Positions 16,455 to 27,261 of a stretch of 64,000 nucleotides of DNA are shown here, in pieces; position 1 is the first letter of the stretch; each line of letters opens with the position of its first letter. The notes under the pieces were generated by a model, which saw only the letters and a list, made by a program, of their open reading frames with translations, searched no databases and had not been told where the DNA came from. The stretch is from Mesonia mobilis DSM 19841. GTDB lineage: Bacteria; Bacteroidota; Bacteroidia; Flavobacteriales; Flavobacteriaceae. Both the position numbers and the translations under genes were made by a program. Location of the stretch: positions 1 to 64,000 of the forward strand of contig NZ_AUHX01000015.1 of NCBI RefSeq assembly GCF_000423405.1, given 5' to 3'.

Positions 16455-19400
16455 TTATTCTTTTACAATTTTTTGAGTAAAGGTTTTTCCGTTGATCGTG
16501 TTTATTTGAATCACGTATAAACCGGTATTTAATTCTGAAACATTAATTTGATGGTTGAAGTTTTCCGTCGCTTCGATCTCTTTTACTGTTCTTCCTAAAT
16601 TATCGTATATTAAAATTGAAGCAATCGTTTCAGTGCTGTTCCATTTAATATTTAAGATTGATGAAGTCGGGTTAGGAAATAACTGAAATGCTTGAGCTAA
16701 ATCTTCATCCACACTTAAATTGTTAGCGCTCATCATTAATTCAAACCGGTCGCTGTTTAGTGTAGCGTCACCAGCTTGATTAAAGTTAACCTGAAAGCTA
16801 TAAGTACTTCCATTAGTTAATAAAGTGCTTTGATTTAAATAGTTATCTTTCAGATATACATCGTATTCTTCTAAACCTTCAAGTTGAGCTTCAAAGATGT
16901 AATTCGTGGTTCTGTATGTAGAAATATATAGCGGAAGAACTTCTGAAATTTCAGGGTAACTTCTTACTTCAATAGAGGTAATCTCGCCGTCAATGTTTCT
17001 AGCTATATTTTCATCTAGGTTAAACATCTTAGGAGCATCTTTATAGGTAAATGCATCATCACCATATTCCTGAAACTTTATTTTTAGACCGTCTGAAGAT
17101 TGTTCACCATCATTAAATAAATTTTCTTGGTAAATATGTAGTTGAAGAAATGATTCGTTTCCTGAATTAGCAGGTCTAAATACACTTGTAGCTGTTTGAT
17201 TTACATTCTTATTAGCTTCTATAAATGATAATGTTGGAGTGGTTCCTTCATCAGCCGTTAAAAAGAATCCGGCTTGCATCGGCATGATAAACTTATTTCC
17301 ATCGCCATTCGTACCTGTATTGGTTAGAACATCTATGGTTGAATAAGAACCTCTCGTTCCTGCGGTAGGATCCCAAATATAGTAATAAAGCGTATTCACA
17401 TTAGAAGTAGATACATTTGCTAAAACTTGTGACATATCGACAATAGCGTGATAAGGATTTCCGAAGAAATTGAAATAGTCTTCAACATCACTAAATCCAG
17501 ATGAATAACTAATAGGGCCTGCGTTAATTTCTCCAATTGCTCGAAGTCTAGTATCTGTACTATCGGTATCGTTGTCTGTGACATCAATGCTTCGATCTCC
17601 TCGAATCATCAAGCGATAAGGTTTACCGGCTAAAAGGGTTGTTGCATCTGTGTTATCAATATTATACCAGCTTTGATTGATATTATCTAGCTCGTACATC
17701 GAGGTATTTCCTGAAGGGGTATAATCAAACCCATGATAACCATCTGCATTTTGCCAAACACCGGTAATGTGAGTTCCGTAGCCAGGATGAGGGTTATCGG
17801 TATAACTGCTGGCATCTTCTTGCCAATTTTCTCTTATACTTGTTGTGGTAGTTACTGAAGAGGTTACAAATCTAAATGCTCTTCTTGCCGGGAAACATTG
17901 TTCAGTAGTGATAGTTCCGTTAATGCTTCCGGTTACTTCATCAATTTGTGCAGTGTTTCCTGAAAAGTCACAAGTTAACGTAATATTTCCGTTCGTGGTT
18001 AACTCTCCAGAGATCACATTTAAAATTTCAGTAATTGTAATTGGAGTATTTGCAGAAACTCCGTTAGGGTTTTCAATAGTTAAATTAGCAACATCACCAC
18101 TAATAAATCCATTAGGGATAGTTTGTGCTGTTTGTCCTGAAAAGTTTAATTCTGAATCAGGAGTGCTTCCATCGATAGAAGCGCCGGTTCCTGCTGTAAT
18201 CGTTCCTTGAATGGTGAATAAATATCCATTAAGATCGATTGTAGCGCCATCTCCCATAATTAAGTTATCGGCACCTGTATTGATATCTAACACCGGATAA
18301 TTGGTTAATCCAGTAGGAATTGTTACATTAAAATTGGCATTAGGAACTTCAGCATTGCTCCAGTTACCAACATCATTCCAGTCAGTATCCACATTACCTG
18401 TCCAAGTAGCATCGCCACATCCGGTAGCATCTGCAATAGTAGAAGAAACTACTTCTTCTAAACTGGAAGAGTTGAAAGCGATGGTGTGATCACCACCAAC
18501 TTCAAAAACAAGGTCGTTAAAGGTCGCTTGTCCTGAAGCATCGGTTGTTTGAGTAATTGTACCAAATAAATCACCCGGACCTGTTTTAATAGAAGCCGTT
18601 ACTACGAAACCAGCTTGTGCTACACTAAAACCTGCGTCATCGGTAATTTGAATTGTAAATGATGAAGGCATCGTACCATCACAATTAGAAGTAGTTGGTT
18701 GAGCAGTAATATCAATTCTACTTGCCACCGGTATAGAAGGTTCGTTATAAGCGATAAACGCCGGATCAGCGCTTCCTCCCGGTATGTAGATTAATGCTAC
18801 TGCGTCTGCTATATTAGAGGCGTCAATCCCAAATTGAGAAAGTTCAATTGCAGCAAATCGCATTGATTTTGTAACATTGATTTGAGAGCTAGGTTGGCTG
18901 TTAAAAAGATATAGATCGGTTCTCCAAGTACCTAATGAAGGTGCTGTAGACAATGATAGACTTACAGAGTTACCTACAGTAGCTCCGGAAGAATTTACAA
19001 ATTTTAATTGATCTGCACCTCCGGGTTGAGCAATTTGAGATACAAAAATATCTGGAATACCATCGCCAATATTAGCTAGGTCTAATCCTGCATTACTTAA
19101 TTCGAAGCGATTATTAGTTCCACTAGGAATGTTTGTTAGGTAAGTACCTAGATCAAGACCATGCGGACCGGTTGTTAAATAGCTTGCTAATTCACTGCCA
19201 GTAGGGTTTGCATTAAACGGGGTAGTCGAACTTGTGTCAGCTCCATTATTTATTCCATCATACAGCTGACCAAAACCTATATAATAGGATCCGCCACCAC
19301 TTGTGGGTAAATTTAAAACTGGTAAAGCTCTAAACTCTTGTGGATAATAGAGAACACTATGATTGGTTAAAATGACATCATTCACACCGGTAGAGTAAGT

Positions 19401-19601
19401 GGTTCCATTATGCGTGAAACCAATTACATTATGTGAATTCTCTGGTTTGATAGGGTTTTGGTTAGAATTTGTCGAATGCCAATACCCTAAATAATCTGTG
19501 TAAATTCCTGTAACCTGTTGTGCGTAAGTTTCAACAGAAAAAATGGCAAATATCAGCACGGTGATAATTTGCCATTTATAAATTGCGTATTTGTTTTTCA
19601 T
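16455..19601 (-). CDS. Large secreted T9SS cargo protein
   Basis: 1048 residues with a signal peptide (ending VETYA-QQ at about 27). Residues about 28–300 resemble no family I recognise. An Ig-like bacterial domain follows (about 300–395: ITAQPTT..., then DASGQATFNDL). A Gly/Asn/Thr-rich, beta-repeat region with WTGNVDTDWNDVGNWSN runs to about 560. After a further beta-rich region, the C-terminus from about 970 is a type A T9SS sorting domain (QLFPNPTSSILNIKW, LNTGLYVIQI, KIVKE). The protein would cross the outer membrane through the type IX system and be released or anchored at the surface. Adhesin or matrix roles are possible; no enzyme motif is visible. Confidence 0.85.
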   Translation of the reverse strand: MKNKYAIYKWQIITVLIFAIFSVETYAQQVTGIYTDYLGYWHSTNSNQNPIKPENSHNVIGFTHNGTTYSTGVNDVILTNHSVLYYPQEFRALPVLNLPTSGGGSYYIGFGQLYDGINNGADTSSTTPFNANPTGSELASYLTTGPHGLDLGTYLTNIPSGTNNRFELSNAGLDLANIGDGIPDIFVSQIAQPGGADQLKFVNSSGATVGNSVSLSLSTAPSLGTWRTDLYLFNSQPSSQINVTKSMRFAAIELSQFGIDASNIADAVALIYIPGGSADPAFIAYNEPSIPVASRIDITAQPTTSNCDGTMPSSFTIQITDDAGFSVAQAGFVVTASIKTGPGDLFGTITQTTDASGQATFNDLVFEVGGDHTIAFNSSSLEEVVSSTIADATGCGDATWTGNVDTDWNDVGNWSNAEVPNANFNVTIPTGLTNYPVLDINTGADNLIMGDGATIDLNGYLFTIQGTITAGTGASIDGSTPDSELNFSGQTAQTIPNGFISGDVANLTIENPNGVSANTPITITEILNVISGELTTNGNITLTCDFSGNTAQIDEVTGSINGTITTEQCFPARRAFRFVTSSVTTTTSIRENWQEDASSYTDNPHPGYGTHITGVWQNADGYHGFDYTPSGNTSMYELDNINQSWYNIDNTDATTLLAGKPYRLMIRGDRSIDVTDNDTDSTDTRLRAIGEINAGPISYSSGFSDVEDYFNFFGNPYHAIVDMSQVLANVSTSNVNTLYYYIWDPTAGTRGSYSTIDVLTNTGTNGDGNKFIMPMQAGFFLTADEGTTPTLSFIEANKNVNQTATSVFRPANSGNESFLQLHIYQENLFNDGEQSSDGLKIKFQEYGDDAFTYKDAPKMFNLDENIARNIDGEITSIEVRSYPEISEVLPLYISTYRTTNYIFEAQLEGLEEYDVYLKDNYLNQSTLLTNGSTYSFQVNFNQAGDATLNSDRFELMMSANNLSVDEDLAQAFQLFPNPTSSILNIKWNSTETIASILIYDNLGRTVKEIEATENFNHQINVSELNTGLYVIQINTINGKTFTQKIVKE

Positions 19602-19809
19602 TATCTTTGATAAAATTTTTTAAATTTATCTAAATAAGACTAACTTATTAAAATTGACTTGTTTAGATAAATGGAAAAATAGTTATTCGATTCAAAGATA
19701 GTTATGCTATACTATTTATTCATAATAATAACTTATGTTTTCGATAAAGTCATAAAATATTTGTTAAAGTGAAAAATCGATAACTTTTCAAGTTTGTTTC
19801 TGGGCTAAT

Positions 19810-21270
19810 TTATACATTTGGTAGATCACCTTTACCTTTCGTCGAAAGCTCAGAAGTGCCCATCAAAAATTTATCTACTTCGAAAGCTGCTTCTCGACCT
19901 TCAGAAATAGCCCAGACAATTAAAGATTGCCCTCGGCGCATATCTCCTGCGGTAAAAAACTTCTTTTTATTGGTTTGATAATTTTTTTCGGCTTTAAAAT
20001 TATTTCTCTCGGTAGTGTGTATACCTAATTGTTCAGCTAAGGTTTTCTCGGGACCGGTAAAGCCTAAAGCTAATAAGGCTAAATCGCAAGGCCATTCTTT
20101 TTCAGATCCTTCGATTTCTTTGAGTTGCGGACGGTTATTTTCATTTTTAATCCATTCGACCTCTACCGTTTTTAAGGCTTTTAAATTTCCTTGTTCATCT
20201 TTTAAAAACTCTTTGGTAAGAATGCTCCAATTGCGTTCAACCCCTTCTTCGTGAGAAGAACTGGTTTTTAGGGTAAAAGGCCAATATGGCCAAGGGTGTT
20301 CTTTAGTTCTATTTTCAGTTGGCATCGGCATAATTTCAAAATTAGTAACCGATTTTGCTCCGTGTCTATTCGAAGTTCCCACACAATCTGAACCGGTGTC
20401 TCCACCACCAATTACAATCACGTGTTTGCCTTTTGCCGATAGTCTTTCTTTAGGTTCTGCTAAACCATCGACCACACGGTTATTGTGTGCTAAAAACTCC
20501 ATCGCTTGTACCACTCCATCAGCGTCGGCTCCATCAATAGGAAGCGGACGACGTTGTGTAGCACCGCCACATAAAACGACCGCATCAAACTCTTCTAGTT
20601 GTTTTGCGTCATAGTTTTTTCCGACGTGAATTCCAGTTTTAAAATTGACACCTTCAGCTTCTAGTTGTTGTACACGACGATCGATCACATGTTTTTCCAT
20701 TTTAAAATCCGGGATTCCGTAGCGTAATAATCCGCCTACTTTTTCATCACGTTCAAAAACAGTCACGGTATGACCGGCTCTTCGTAGTTGTTGTGCAGCA
20801 GCCAATCCTGCCGGGCCAGAACCTACAACGGCGACCTGTTTACCGGTTTCGGTTTGTGGTGGTTTGGGCTTGATCCAGCCTTCTTCAAAACCTTTTTCGG
20901 CAATATATTTTTCAATGAGTTCAATAGCGACGGGAGGTTCAATAATCCCTAAAACACAAGCTGACTCACAAGGAGCTGGACATAATCTTCCGGTAAATTC
21001 TGGAAAATTGTTAGTTGAATGTAGAATTTGCACCGCTTTTTTCCATTCATTTTGATAAACAGCATCGTTAAAATCGGGTATTAAATTCCCTAACGGGCAA
21101 CCGCTGTGGCAAAACGGAATTCCACAGTCCATACAACGAGCGCCTTGCGTGTTGAGTTCTTTTTCACTTAATGGTTTTGCAAATTCTTTATAATTCTTGA
21201 TTCTTTCTGCGGGGTCAATATTGTCTTCCGTCTTTCTTTCGTGTTCAATAAATCCTCTTAACTCTCCCAT
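19810..21270 (-). CDS. gltD: Glutamate synthase small subunit (NADPH)
   Basis: Electron-input subunit of glutamate synthase: oxidises NAD(P)H and passes electrons to GltB. 486 residues. Iron–sulfur cysteines sit at Cys46, Cys49, Cys54 and Cys58 ([13 protein letters not shown]), with a second group in [11 protein letters not shown] near 96–105. The FAD-binding [14 protein letters not shown] is at about 147–160 and the NADPH-binding [13 protein letters not shown] in the middle. It shares one base with the upstream gltB stop region (21270), so they are coupled in gltBD order. Length and motifs are complete. Confidence 0.96.
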   Translation of the reverse strand: MGELRGFIEHERKTEDNIDPAERIKNYKEFAKPLSEKELNTQGARCMDCGIPFCHSGCPLGNLIPDFNDAVYQNEWKKAVQILHSTNNFPEFTGRLCPAPCESACVLGIIEPPVAIELIEKYIAEKGFEEGWIKPKPPQTETGKQVAVVGSGPAGLAAAQQLRRAGHTVTVFERDEKVGGLLRYGIPDFKMEKHVIDRRVQQLEAEGVNFKTGIHVGKNYDAKQLEEFDAVVLCGGATQRRPLPIDGADADGVVQAMEFLAHNNRVVDGLAEPKERLSAKGKHVIVIGGGDTGSDCVGTSNRHGAKSVTNFEIMPMPTENRTKEHPWPYWPFTLKTSSSHEEGVERNWSILTKEFLKDEQGNLKALKTVEVEWIKNENNRPQLKEIEGSEKEWPCDLALLALGFTGPEKTLAEQLGIHTTERNNFKAEKNYQTNKKKFFTAGDMRRGQSLIVWAISEGREAAFEVDKFLMGTSELSTKGKGDLPNV

Positions 21271-24200
21271 TACGCCGTTTTTAATTCTTTGTTATTTTTC
21301 TTTTTCTCTTCTTCAATTTTTTTCAATGCCTTTTTAAATTCTGTAGGCATCACTTTGATAAACTGTTGAGATGTTTCTTCCCAGTTTTCTAAGATTTCTT
21401 TAGCAACTTTACTTTCGGTGAATTTGAAATGATTGCTAATCAGCTGTTTTAATTCATTTTTATTTTCTTCGGAAGGATCTTCTAATTCAATCATTTCCAT
21501 GTTGAAATTATGATGATCCAATTCATTTTTCGGGTTGAAAATGTAAGCAATTCCGCCACTCATTCCTGCGGCAAAATTTCTTCCGATTTTCCCGAGAATC
21601 ACCGCTACACCACCGGTCATATATTCACAACCATGATCGCCAATTCCTTCGATCACAGCTTTAGCTCCGGAATTTCTTACACAAAAACGCTCACCACCAA
21701 TTCCATTAATGTAAGCTTCTCCAGAAATAGCCCCGTACAACGCTACATTACCAATAATGATATTTTCGTTCGATTTAAATGTTGCTGAAGCAGGTTTGCG
21801 CACGCTTAATTTCGCGCCGGAAAGTCCTTTTCCGAAGTAATCATTCGTGTTTCCGATCACCTTTAAGTTAAGTCCTTTTGTAGCAAAAGCACCAAAACTT
21901 TGTCCGGCTGAACCGGTAAAATTTATATTCAGGGTATTTTCAGGTAACCCGGCTTCTCCGTGAATTTTAGAAATTTCGTTACTCACAATCGCTCCGGTAG
22001 TTCGGTTCATGTTATGAATTGGGAAATCGAGACTCATTTTTTCTTTTCTATAAATCGCCGGATGCGCTTTGCTTAAAATTTCAAAATCTAAGACTTTTTC
22101 TAATTGATGATCTTGCTTCTCTGTTCGGTAAAGCGGCATATCTTCAGGGATGTTTGGCTTGTAAAGAATATTCGATAGATCGATGCCTTGCGCTTTGTAA
22201 TGCTTAATGGCTCGATTCATATCTAATTTCTGACTTTGTCCCACCATTTCATCTAAAGTTCGATAACCTAAATCTGCCATAATCTGGCGAAGTTCTTGCG
22301 CGACGAAATACATATAATTGATCACGTCTTCCGGTGTTCCTTTAAAGTTTTTACGCAACTCGGGATCTTGGGTGGCGATCCCAACCGGACACGTATTTAA
22401 ATGGCAAGCGCGCATCATAATACAACCTGAGGCGACAAGCGGAGCGGTAGAAAAGCCAAACTCTTCGGCTCCTAATAGAGCGGCAATCGCAACATCGCGA
22501 CCTGTTTTTAACTGTCCGTCACATTCCACGGTGATTCTATTTCTAAGGTTGTTGAGTAATAAAGTTTGCTGCGCTTCTGCAATTCCTAATTCCCAAGGTA
22601 AACCTGCGTGACGCAAAGAAGTTAGTGGTGAAGCTCCGGTACCACCATCGTAACCAGAAATGAGTACGACATCGGCTTTTGCTTTGGCAACTCCGGCAGC
22701 AATCGTTCCAACACCAACTTTAGAAACTAGCTTTACGTTGATTCGTGCTTCTCGATTCGCATTTTTTAAGTCGAATATCAATTGCGCTAAATCTTCGATG
22801 GAATAAATATCGTGGTGCGGAGGTGGCGAAATTAATCCTACATAAGGTGTTGAATTTCTTGTTTTGGCAATATCCGGATTCACTTTTGCGCCGGGTAATT
22901 GTCCGCCTTCTCCGGGTTTTGCACCTTGCGCCATCTTGATCTGAATTTCTTGCGCGTTACTCAGATAATTAATGGAAACGCCAAACCTTCCGGAAGCGAC
23001 TTGTTTAATGGCGCTGTTTCGCCAGTTTCCGTTAAGGTCTTTATGGAAACGGTCGGCATCTTCACCTCCTTCACCGGAGTTGCTTTTTCCTTTCAATCGG
23101 TTCATCGCGATGGCTAAATTTTCGTGGGCCTCTTTACTGATGGAACCAAACGACATCGCCCCGGTTTTAAAACGCTTTACGATGTCTGTCCACGGTTCAA
23201 CTTCTTCAATAGGAATCGGATTAAGATCGCGGAATTTAAATAAGCCGCGAAGTGTCATCAAGCGTTCATTTTGTTCATTGATAAGCTTAGAATATTCGCT
23301 ATAACTTGTGGGATTATTTTGTTTAACGGCTTGTTGTAATTTTGCTACACTTGCCGGATTGAACATGTGTCGTTCACCGTTTCTTCGCCAGCGATAATCA
23401 CCGCCAATGTCTAGGTCTAAACCAACTTCTGTTGTTTTGGGATAAAAAGCTTTATGGTAACGTTTCTGGATTTCTTTTTCGATTTCATAAAGGCCAATTC
23501 CTTCAATTCGGGTAGGCGTGTTGCAGAAATATTTATCGACAAACTTTTTGTTGAGCCCGAGAATTTCAAAAATCTGAGAACCTCGATAAGAAAGTAGCGT
23601 AGAAATTCCGATCTTGTTCATGATCTTTACGATTCCTTTTCCGATAGCTTTGTTGAAATTTTGAATCGCTACTTCCGGTTCTTCTTCGATTTCATCTTCA
23701 TTAGCGAGATTGAAAATAATTTCATTCACCATATACGGATTGATCGCACTAGCTCCATAACCAAATAATAACGCAAAATGATGTGGTTCTCTTGGTTCAG
23801 CAGATTCAATCACAATTCCGAAGGAAGAGCGACGATCGTGATCTTTTACACGGTGATGAACAAAAGAACAAGCTAGTAAGGAAGGTATCGGAGCGAGTTT
23901 GTCGCTTACATCACGGTCGGAAAGAATAATGATGTTGCAACCTTCGTCGACAGCATCGTTAATTTCAAAAATCATTTCTTCTAAACGAGCTTCTAAACCG
24001 TTCAAGCCTTTTTCAGCTTCATATAACATCGATATAGATTTCGCTTTAAAATCGGGATGATCGATGTATTTAATTTTATCTAAATCTTCATTAGAAATGA
24101 CGGGATTCTGAATTCTTAACTTTTTGCAATGCTCGGGGACGATGTCGAATAAATTCTTGTCTTCCCCAATCGTTAAGCTAATATCGGTAACAATTTCTTC

Positions 24201-25787
24201 ACGAATCCCATCGAGCGGCGGATTGGTAACTTGAGCAAATAGTTGTTTAAAGTAGTTGAATAACAATTGCGGCTGATCTGATAAAACTGCCAAAGGAATA
24301 TCGGCTCCCATCGAACCAATTGCTTCTTTGCCTTGCGTGGCCATCGGCGTGATGATGGTTTTAATATCTTCTAAGGTGTAACCAAATAGTTTTTGACGCT
24401 TATTGATTTCAACCTTTTCTATTGGCGTTTTGTTTCCGGTGTAGGGAATATTGGCTAACGGGAGTAGATTATCGTTTAGCCATTCTCGGTAAGGTCGCTT
24501 GGTAACAATATCGTATTTTACTTCTTCATCTTCAATAATTCGACCTTTTACCATATCGACCAAGAACATTCTTCCCGGTTCTAGGCGACCGTGAAATTCT
24601 ACGTTACCCGGTTTAATATCGGTTACGCCTGTTTCTGAAGCCATAATCACATAACCATCTTTGGTTACCGTGTAGCGAGAAGGTCGTAAGCCATTTCTGT
24701 CTAGTAAAGCACCAATGTAATTTCCGTCGGTAAATGGGATGGAAGCCGGACCGTCCCAAGGCTCCATAATACAAGCATTGTATTCGTAGAAGGCTTTTTT
24801 CTCGTCAGACATCACCGGATTTTTTTCCCAAGCTTCCGGAACCATCATCATCATCGCTTCGGGTAATGAGCGACCAGTATGCAGTAATAATTCTAAAGCC
24901 ATATCCATCGAAGCAGAATCTGATTTTCCTTCCATCGTGATCGGAATGATCTTCTTGAGATCTTCACCGAAAAATTCACTTTCAAATAACTCTTCTCGCG
25001 CTTTCATTCGGCTTAAATTTCCGCGAAGGGTGTTAATTTCTCCGTTGTGGCACATATAGCGGAATGGTTGCGCTAAATCCCAAGTAGGAAAAGTATTGGT
25101 TGAAAAACGTTGGTGAACCAAAGCAAGCTTGGTAACAACATCATCGTCATTTAAATCTGGATAATAAATATTGATATCGTTAGGCATTAAAAGCCCTTTA
25201 TAAATAATGGTATTGGTAGAAAGACTAGAAACGTAAAAATTGTCTTTTTCTGAAAGTTCTGAATCATCAATACGATGTTCAGCAATTTTACGAGCAGCGA
25301 ATAACTTGGCGTTGAATGCTTCTGCTGAATCTTCTTTGGGTTTGGCAATAAATGCTTGATAAACTTTAGGTTCAGAAAGTTCGGCAATGCTTCCTAAGCA
25401 AGAGCGATCTACCGGTACTTCTCGCCAACCAATTAAATCGAGTTCTTGAGCTTCGATTTCTTCTTCAAAAATCTCCTTACAAATTTTTAGTTGATTGCTG
25501 CTTTTGGGTAAAAATACCATCGCCACAGCGTATTCTTTAAAATCGGGTAACTCAAAATCGCATACTTTTTTGAAGTATTGATGCGGAATTTCAATTAGTA
25601 TCCCGGCGCCATCTCCGGTTCTTCCATCGGCGCCCACGGCACCACGATGTTCAAGCCGAATTAAAATATCGATGGCTTTGTGAATAATGTCGTTAGTTTG
25701 CTTCCCTTCAAGGTTGCAAATAAAACCGGCTCCACAATTATCATGTTCAAATTCCGGTGAGTAAAGTCCCTGTTGTTGTGGCTTCAT
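21270..25787 (-). CDS. gltB: Glutamate synthase large subunit
   Basis: 1505-residue amidotransferase/synthase subunit making glutamate from glutamine and 2-oxoglutarate. A short propeptide ends just before Cys18 (HDNCGAGF), the N-terminal nucleophile after processing. The glutaminase domain covers about 18–420 and the central domain follows. The FMN/2-oxoglutarate domain contains LISGYDGGTGASPLTSLRHA, with the 3Fe-4S motif MMRACHLNTCPVGIATQ. The GXGXG-repeat C-terminal domain has GVAVILGKIGRNFAAGMSGG. First gene of a gltBD pair. Confidence 0.97.
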   Translation of the reverse strand: MKPQQQGLYSPEFEHDNCGAGFICNLEGKQTNDIIHKAIDILIRLEHRGAVGADGRTGDGAGILIEIPHQYFKKVCDFELPDFKEYAVAMVFLPKSSNQLKICKEIFEEEIEAQELDLIGWREVPVDRSCLGSIAELSEPKVYQAFIAKPKEDSAEAFNAKLFAARKIAEHRIDDSELSEKDNFYVSSLSTNTIIYKGLLMPNDINIYYPDLNDDDVVTKLALVHQRFSTNTFPTWDLAQPFRYMCHNGEINTLRGNLSRMKAREELFESEFFGEDLKKIIPITMEGKSDSASMDMALELLLHTGRSLPEAMMMMVPEAWEKNPVMSDEKKAFYEYNACIMEPWDGPASIPFTDGNYIGALLDRNGLRPSRYTVTKDGYVIMASETGVTDIKPGNVEFHGRLEPGRMFLVDMVKGRIIEDEEVKYDIVTKRPYREWLNDNLLPLANIPYTGNKTPIEKVEINKRQKLFGYTLEDIKTIITPMATQGKEAIGSMGADIPLAVLSDQPQLLFNYFKQLFAQVTNPPLDGIREEIVTDISLTIGEDKNLFDIVPEHCKKLRIQNPVISNEDLDKIKYIDHPDFKAKSISMLYEAEKGLNGLEARLEEMIFEINDAVDEGCNIIILSDRDVSDKLAPIPSLLACSFVHHRVKDHDRRSSFGIVIESAEPREPHHFALLFGYGASAINPYMVNEIIFNLANEDEIEEEPEVAIQNFNKAIGKGIVKIMNKIGISTLLSYRGSQIFEILGLNKKFVDKYFCNTPTRIEGIGLYEIEKEIQKRYHKAFYPKTTEVGLDLDIGGDYRWRRNGERHMFNPASVAKLQQAVKQNNPTSYSEYSKLINEQNERLMTLRGLFKFRDLNPIPIEEVEPWTDIVKRFKTGAMSFGSISKEAHENLAIAMNRLKGKSNSGEGGEDADRFHKDLNGNWRNSAIKQVASGRFGVSINYLSNAQEIQIKMAQGAKPGEGGQLPGAKVNPDIAKTRNSTPYVGLISPPPHHDIYSIEDLAQLIFDLKNANREARINVKLVSKVGVGTIAAGVAKAKADVVLISGYDGGTGASPLTSLRHAGLPWELGIAEAQQTLLLNNLRNRITVECDGQLKTGRDVAIAALLGAEEFGFSTAPLVASGCIMMRACHLNTCPVGIATQDPELRKNFKGTPEDVINYMYFVAQELRQIMADLGYRTLDEMVGQSQKLDMNRAIKHYKAQGIDLSNILYKPNIPEDMPLYRTEKQDHQLEKVLDFEILSKAHPAIYRKEKMSLDFPIHNMNRTTGAIVSNEISKIHGEAGLPENTLNINFTGSAGQSFGAFATKGLNLKVIGNTNDYFGKGLSGAKLSVRKPASATFKSNENIIIGNVALYGAISGEAYINGIGGERFCVRNSGAKAVIEGIGDHGCEYMTGGVAVILGKIGRNFAAGMSGGIAYIFNPKNELDHHNFNMEMIELEDPSEENKNELKQLISNHFKFTESKVAKEILENWEETSQQFIKVMPTEFKKALKKIEEEKKKNNKELKTA

Positions 25788-26026
25788 ATAGTCTTTTTCT
25801 TTAGCTTAAATTTTTCAGTTTAAAGGAAACGTAAAGTAAAGAAAAAGAGGTTTATATCCTAAAATCGCAGATTATTTCACGTTTTTTTAATTAAATCTTG
25901 AATTTTTAATAATATCTGAATAAAAAGTCGATAAAATCTTAATTTGAGATTTAAATGCTGAAATATTGAGAAATAAAAAACCCGATTCTTTAAAAATCGG
26001 GTTTTACAAGTAATTTATAACGATTC
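25788..26026. terminator. Terminator of the acyl-CoA dehydrogenase gene and gltB leader
   Basis: At 25977–26005 a hairpin AAAACCCGATT/AATCGGGTTTT with a 7-nt loop is followed by T residues on the minus strand, 22 nt after the acyl-CoA dehydrogenase stop. The rest of the gap (about 25788–25970) is the AT-rich upstream region of gltB, in which I see no clear promoter or regulator site. Confidence 0.8.
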
Positions 26027-27169
26027 TTAATCGCGTAGTAATCCTCTGGAAATCACTATCTTTTGAATCTCTGATGTTCCTTCGTAGATTTGAGTGATTT
26101 TTGCGTCACGCATTAAACGCTCTACGTGGTATTCTTTTACGAAGCCATTTCCGCCATGAATTTGCACCGCTTCTACCGTCGCATCCATCGCGGTTTTTGA
26201 AGCGTAAAGTTTTGCCATAGCACCAGACATATCGTAGTTATTGCCTTGGTCTTTATCCCAAGCTGCCTTCATTACTAAATGACGCGCTGCTTCAATTTCT
26301 GTATACATATCGGCTAACTTGAAAGCAATTGCTTGGTGGTTACAAATTTCTGTGCCAAAAGCTTTTCTAATTTTAGAATATTCTCTCGCTAATTCGTAAG
26401 CACCGCTGGCAATACCTAAAGCTTGAGCTGCAATACCGATTCTTCCACCGGAAAGTGTTTTCATCGCAAATTTAAATCCGAAACCATCTTCGCCGATTCT
26501 ATTTTCTTTAGGAACTTTTACATCGTTAAAGTTTAGCGTATGCGTATCGCTACCTCTAATTCCTAATTTATCTTCTTTAGGACCAACTTCAAAACCATCC
26601 CATCCTTTTTCAACGATAAAAGCGTTAATCCCTTTATGGCCCTTTTCTCGGTCGGTTTGGGCAATTACCAAATAATAATCGGCGCTGCCACCATTGGTGA
26701 TCCAGTTTTTAGTACCATTTAAAATGTAGTGATCCCCTTTATCGATCGCTGTAGTTTTTTGAGAAGTTGCATCACTTCCTGCTTCTGGTTCACTTAAACA
26801 AAAAGCACCAATCGATTCTCCGGTTGCTAATTTGGTTAAGTATTTTTGTTTTTGCTCTTCGTTACCAAAAGTTTCTAATCCCCAGCAAACTAAAGAGTTG
26901 TTTACAGAAACAATTACCGAGCAAGAAGCATCTATTTTAGAAAGCTCTTCCATAGCCAACACGTAAGAAATGGTATCCATACCGCCGCCGCCATATTCTG
27001 GAGAAACCATCATGCCCAAAAAGCCAAGTTCTCCCATCTTCTTTACCTGCTCTGCAGGAAATTCTTGTTTATTATCTCTTTCGATGACTCCCGGAAGTAA
27101 CTCTGCTTTCGCAAAATCTCTTGCTGCATCTCTAATCATTAGATGCTCTTCAGTAAGCTTAAAATCCAT
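26027..27169 (-). CDS. Acyl-CoA dehydrogenase (short-chain type)
   Basis: FAD enzyme of 380 residues that introduces the alpha-beta double bond in an acyl-CoA and passes electrons to ETF. Motifs: GAFCLSEPEAGSDA (flavin/substrate loop), WITNGGSADYY, the GGRIGIAAQALGIA signature, and the C-terminal QIYEGTSEIQK in which Glu363 is the catalytic base position of butyryl-CoA dehydrogenases. A mono-cistronic unit with its own promoter (27207–27237) and terminator. Substrate is probably short-chain, by resemblance; branched-chain acyl-CoA cannot be excluded. Confidence 0.93.
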   Translation of the reverse strand: MDFKLTEEHLMIRDAARDFAKAELLPGVIERDNKQEFPAEQVKKMGELGFLGMMVSPEYGGGGMDTISYVLAMEELSKIDASCSVIVSVNNSLVCWGLETFGNEEQKQKYLTKLATGESIGAFCLSEPEAGSDATSQKTTAIDKGDHYILNGTKNWITNGGSADYYLVIAQTDREKGHKGINAFIVEKGWDGFEVGPKEDKLGIRGSDTHTLNFNDVKVPKENRIGEDGFGFKFAMKTLSGGRIGIAAQALGIASGAYELAREYSKIRKAFGTEICNHQAIAFKLADMYTEIEAARHLVMKAAWDKDQGNNYDMSGAMAKLYASKTAMDATVEAVQIHGGNGFVKEYHVERLMRDAKITQIYEGTSEIQKIVISRGLLRD

Positions 27170-27206
27170 TATATTTTGTGTTTGTCAAATTTTTAGTGAA
27201 ACTTCG

Positions 27207-27237
27207 CAAATATAGCTGTAAGTAATGAAATTATCAA
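27207..27237 (-). promoter_or_regulatory. Bacteroidota-type promoter of the acyl-CoA dehydrogenase gene
   Basis: On the minus strand, TTG (27237–27235) is followed after 20 nt by TATATTTG (27214–27207), matching the −33/−7 consensus TTG–N17–23–TAnnTTTG. The start codon lies 37 nt downstream. Confidence 0.65.
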
Positions 27238-27248
27238 TGATAATCGGT

Positions 27249-27256
27249 TATTTTTG
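27249..27256 (+). promoter_or_regulatory. −7 box close to the anmK start codon
   Basis: TATTTTTG fits TAnnTTTG exactly. No good TTG lies 17–23 nt upstream. The box ends only 5 nt before the ATG at 27262, so the transcript would have almost no leader. Confidence 0.4.
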
Positions 27257-27261
27257 CGAAT

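Noticed and set aside
17845-18210. Plus-strand reading frame of 121 codons opposite the T9SS protein
   Set aside because: It is antisense to a clearly coding beta-repeat region and has no start context or family signal.
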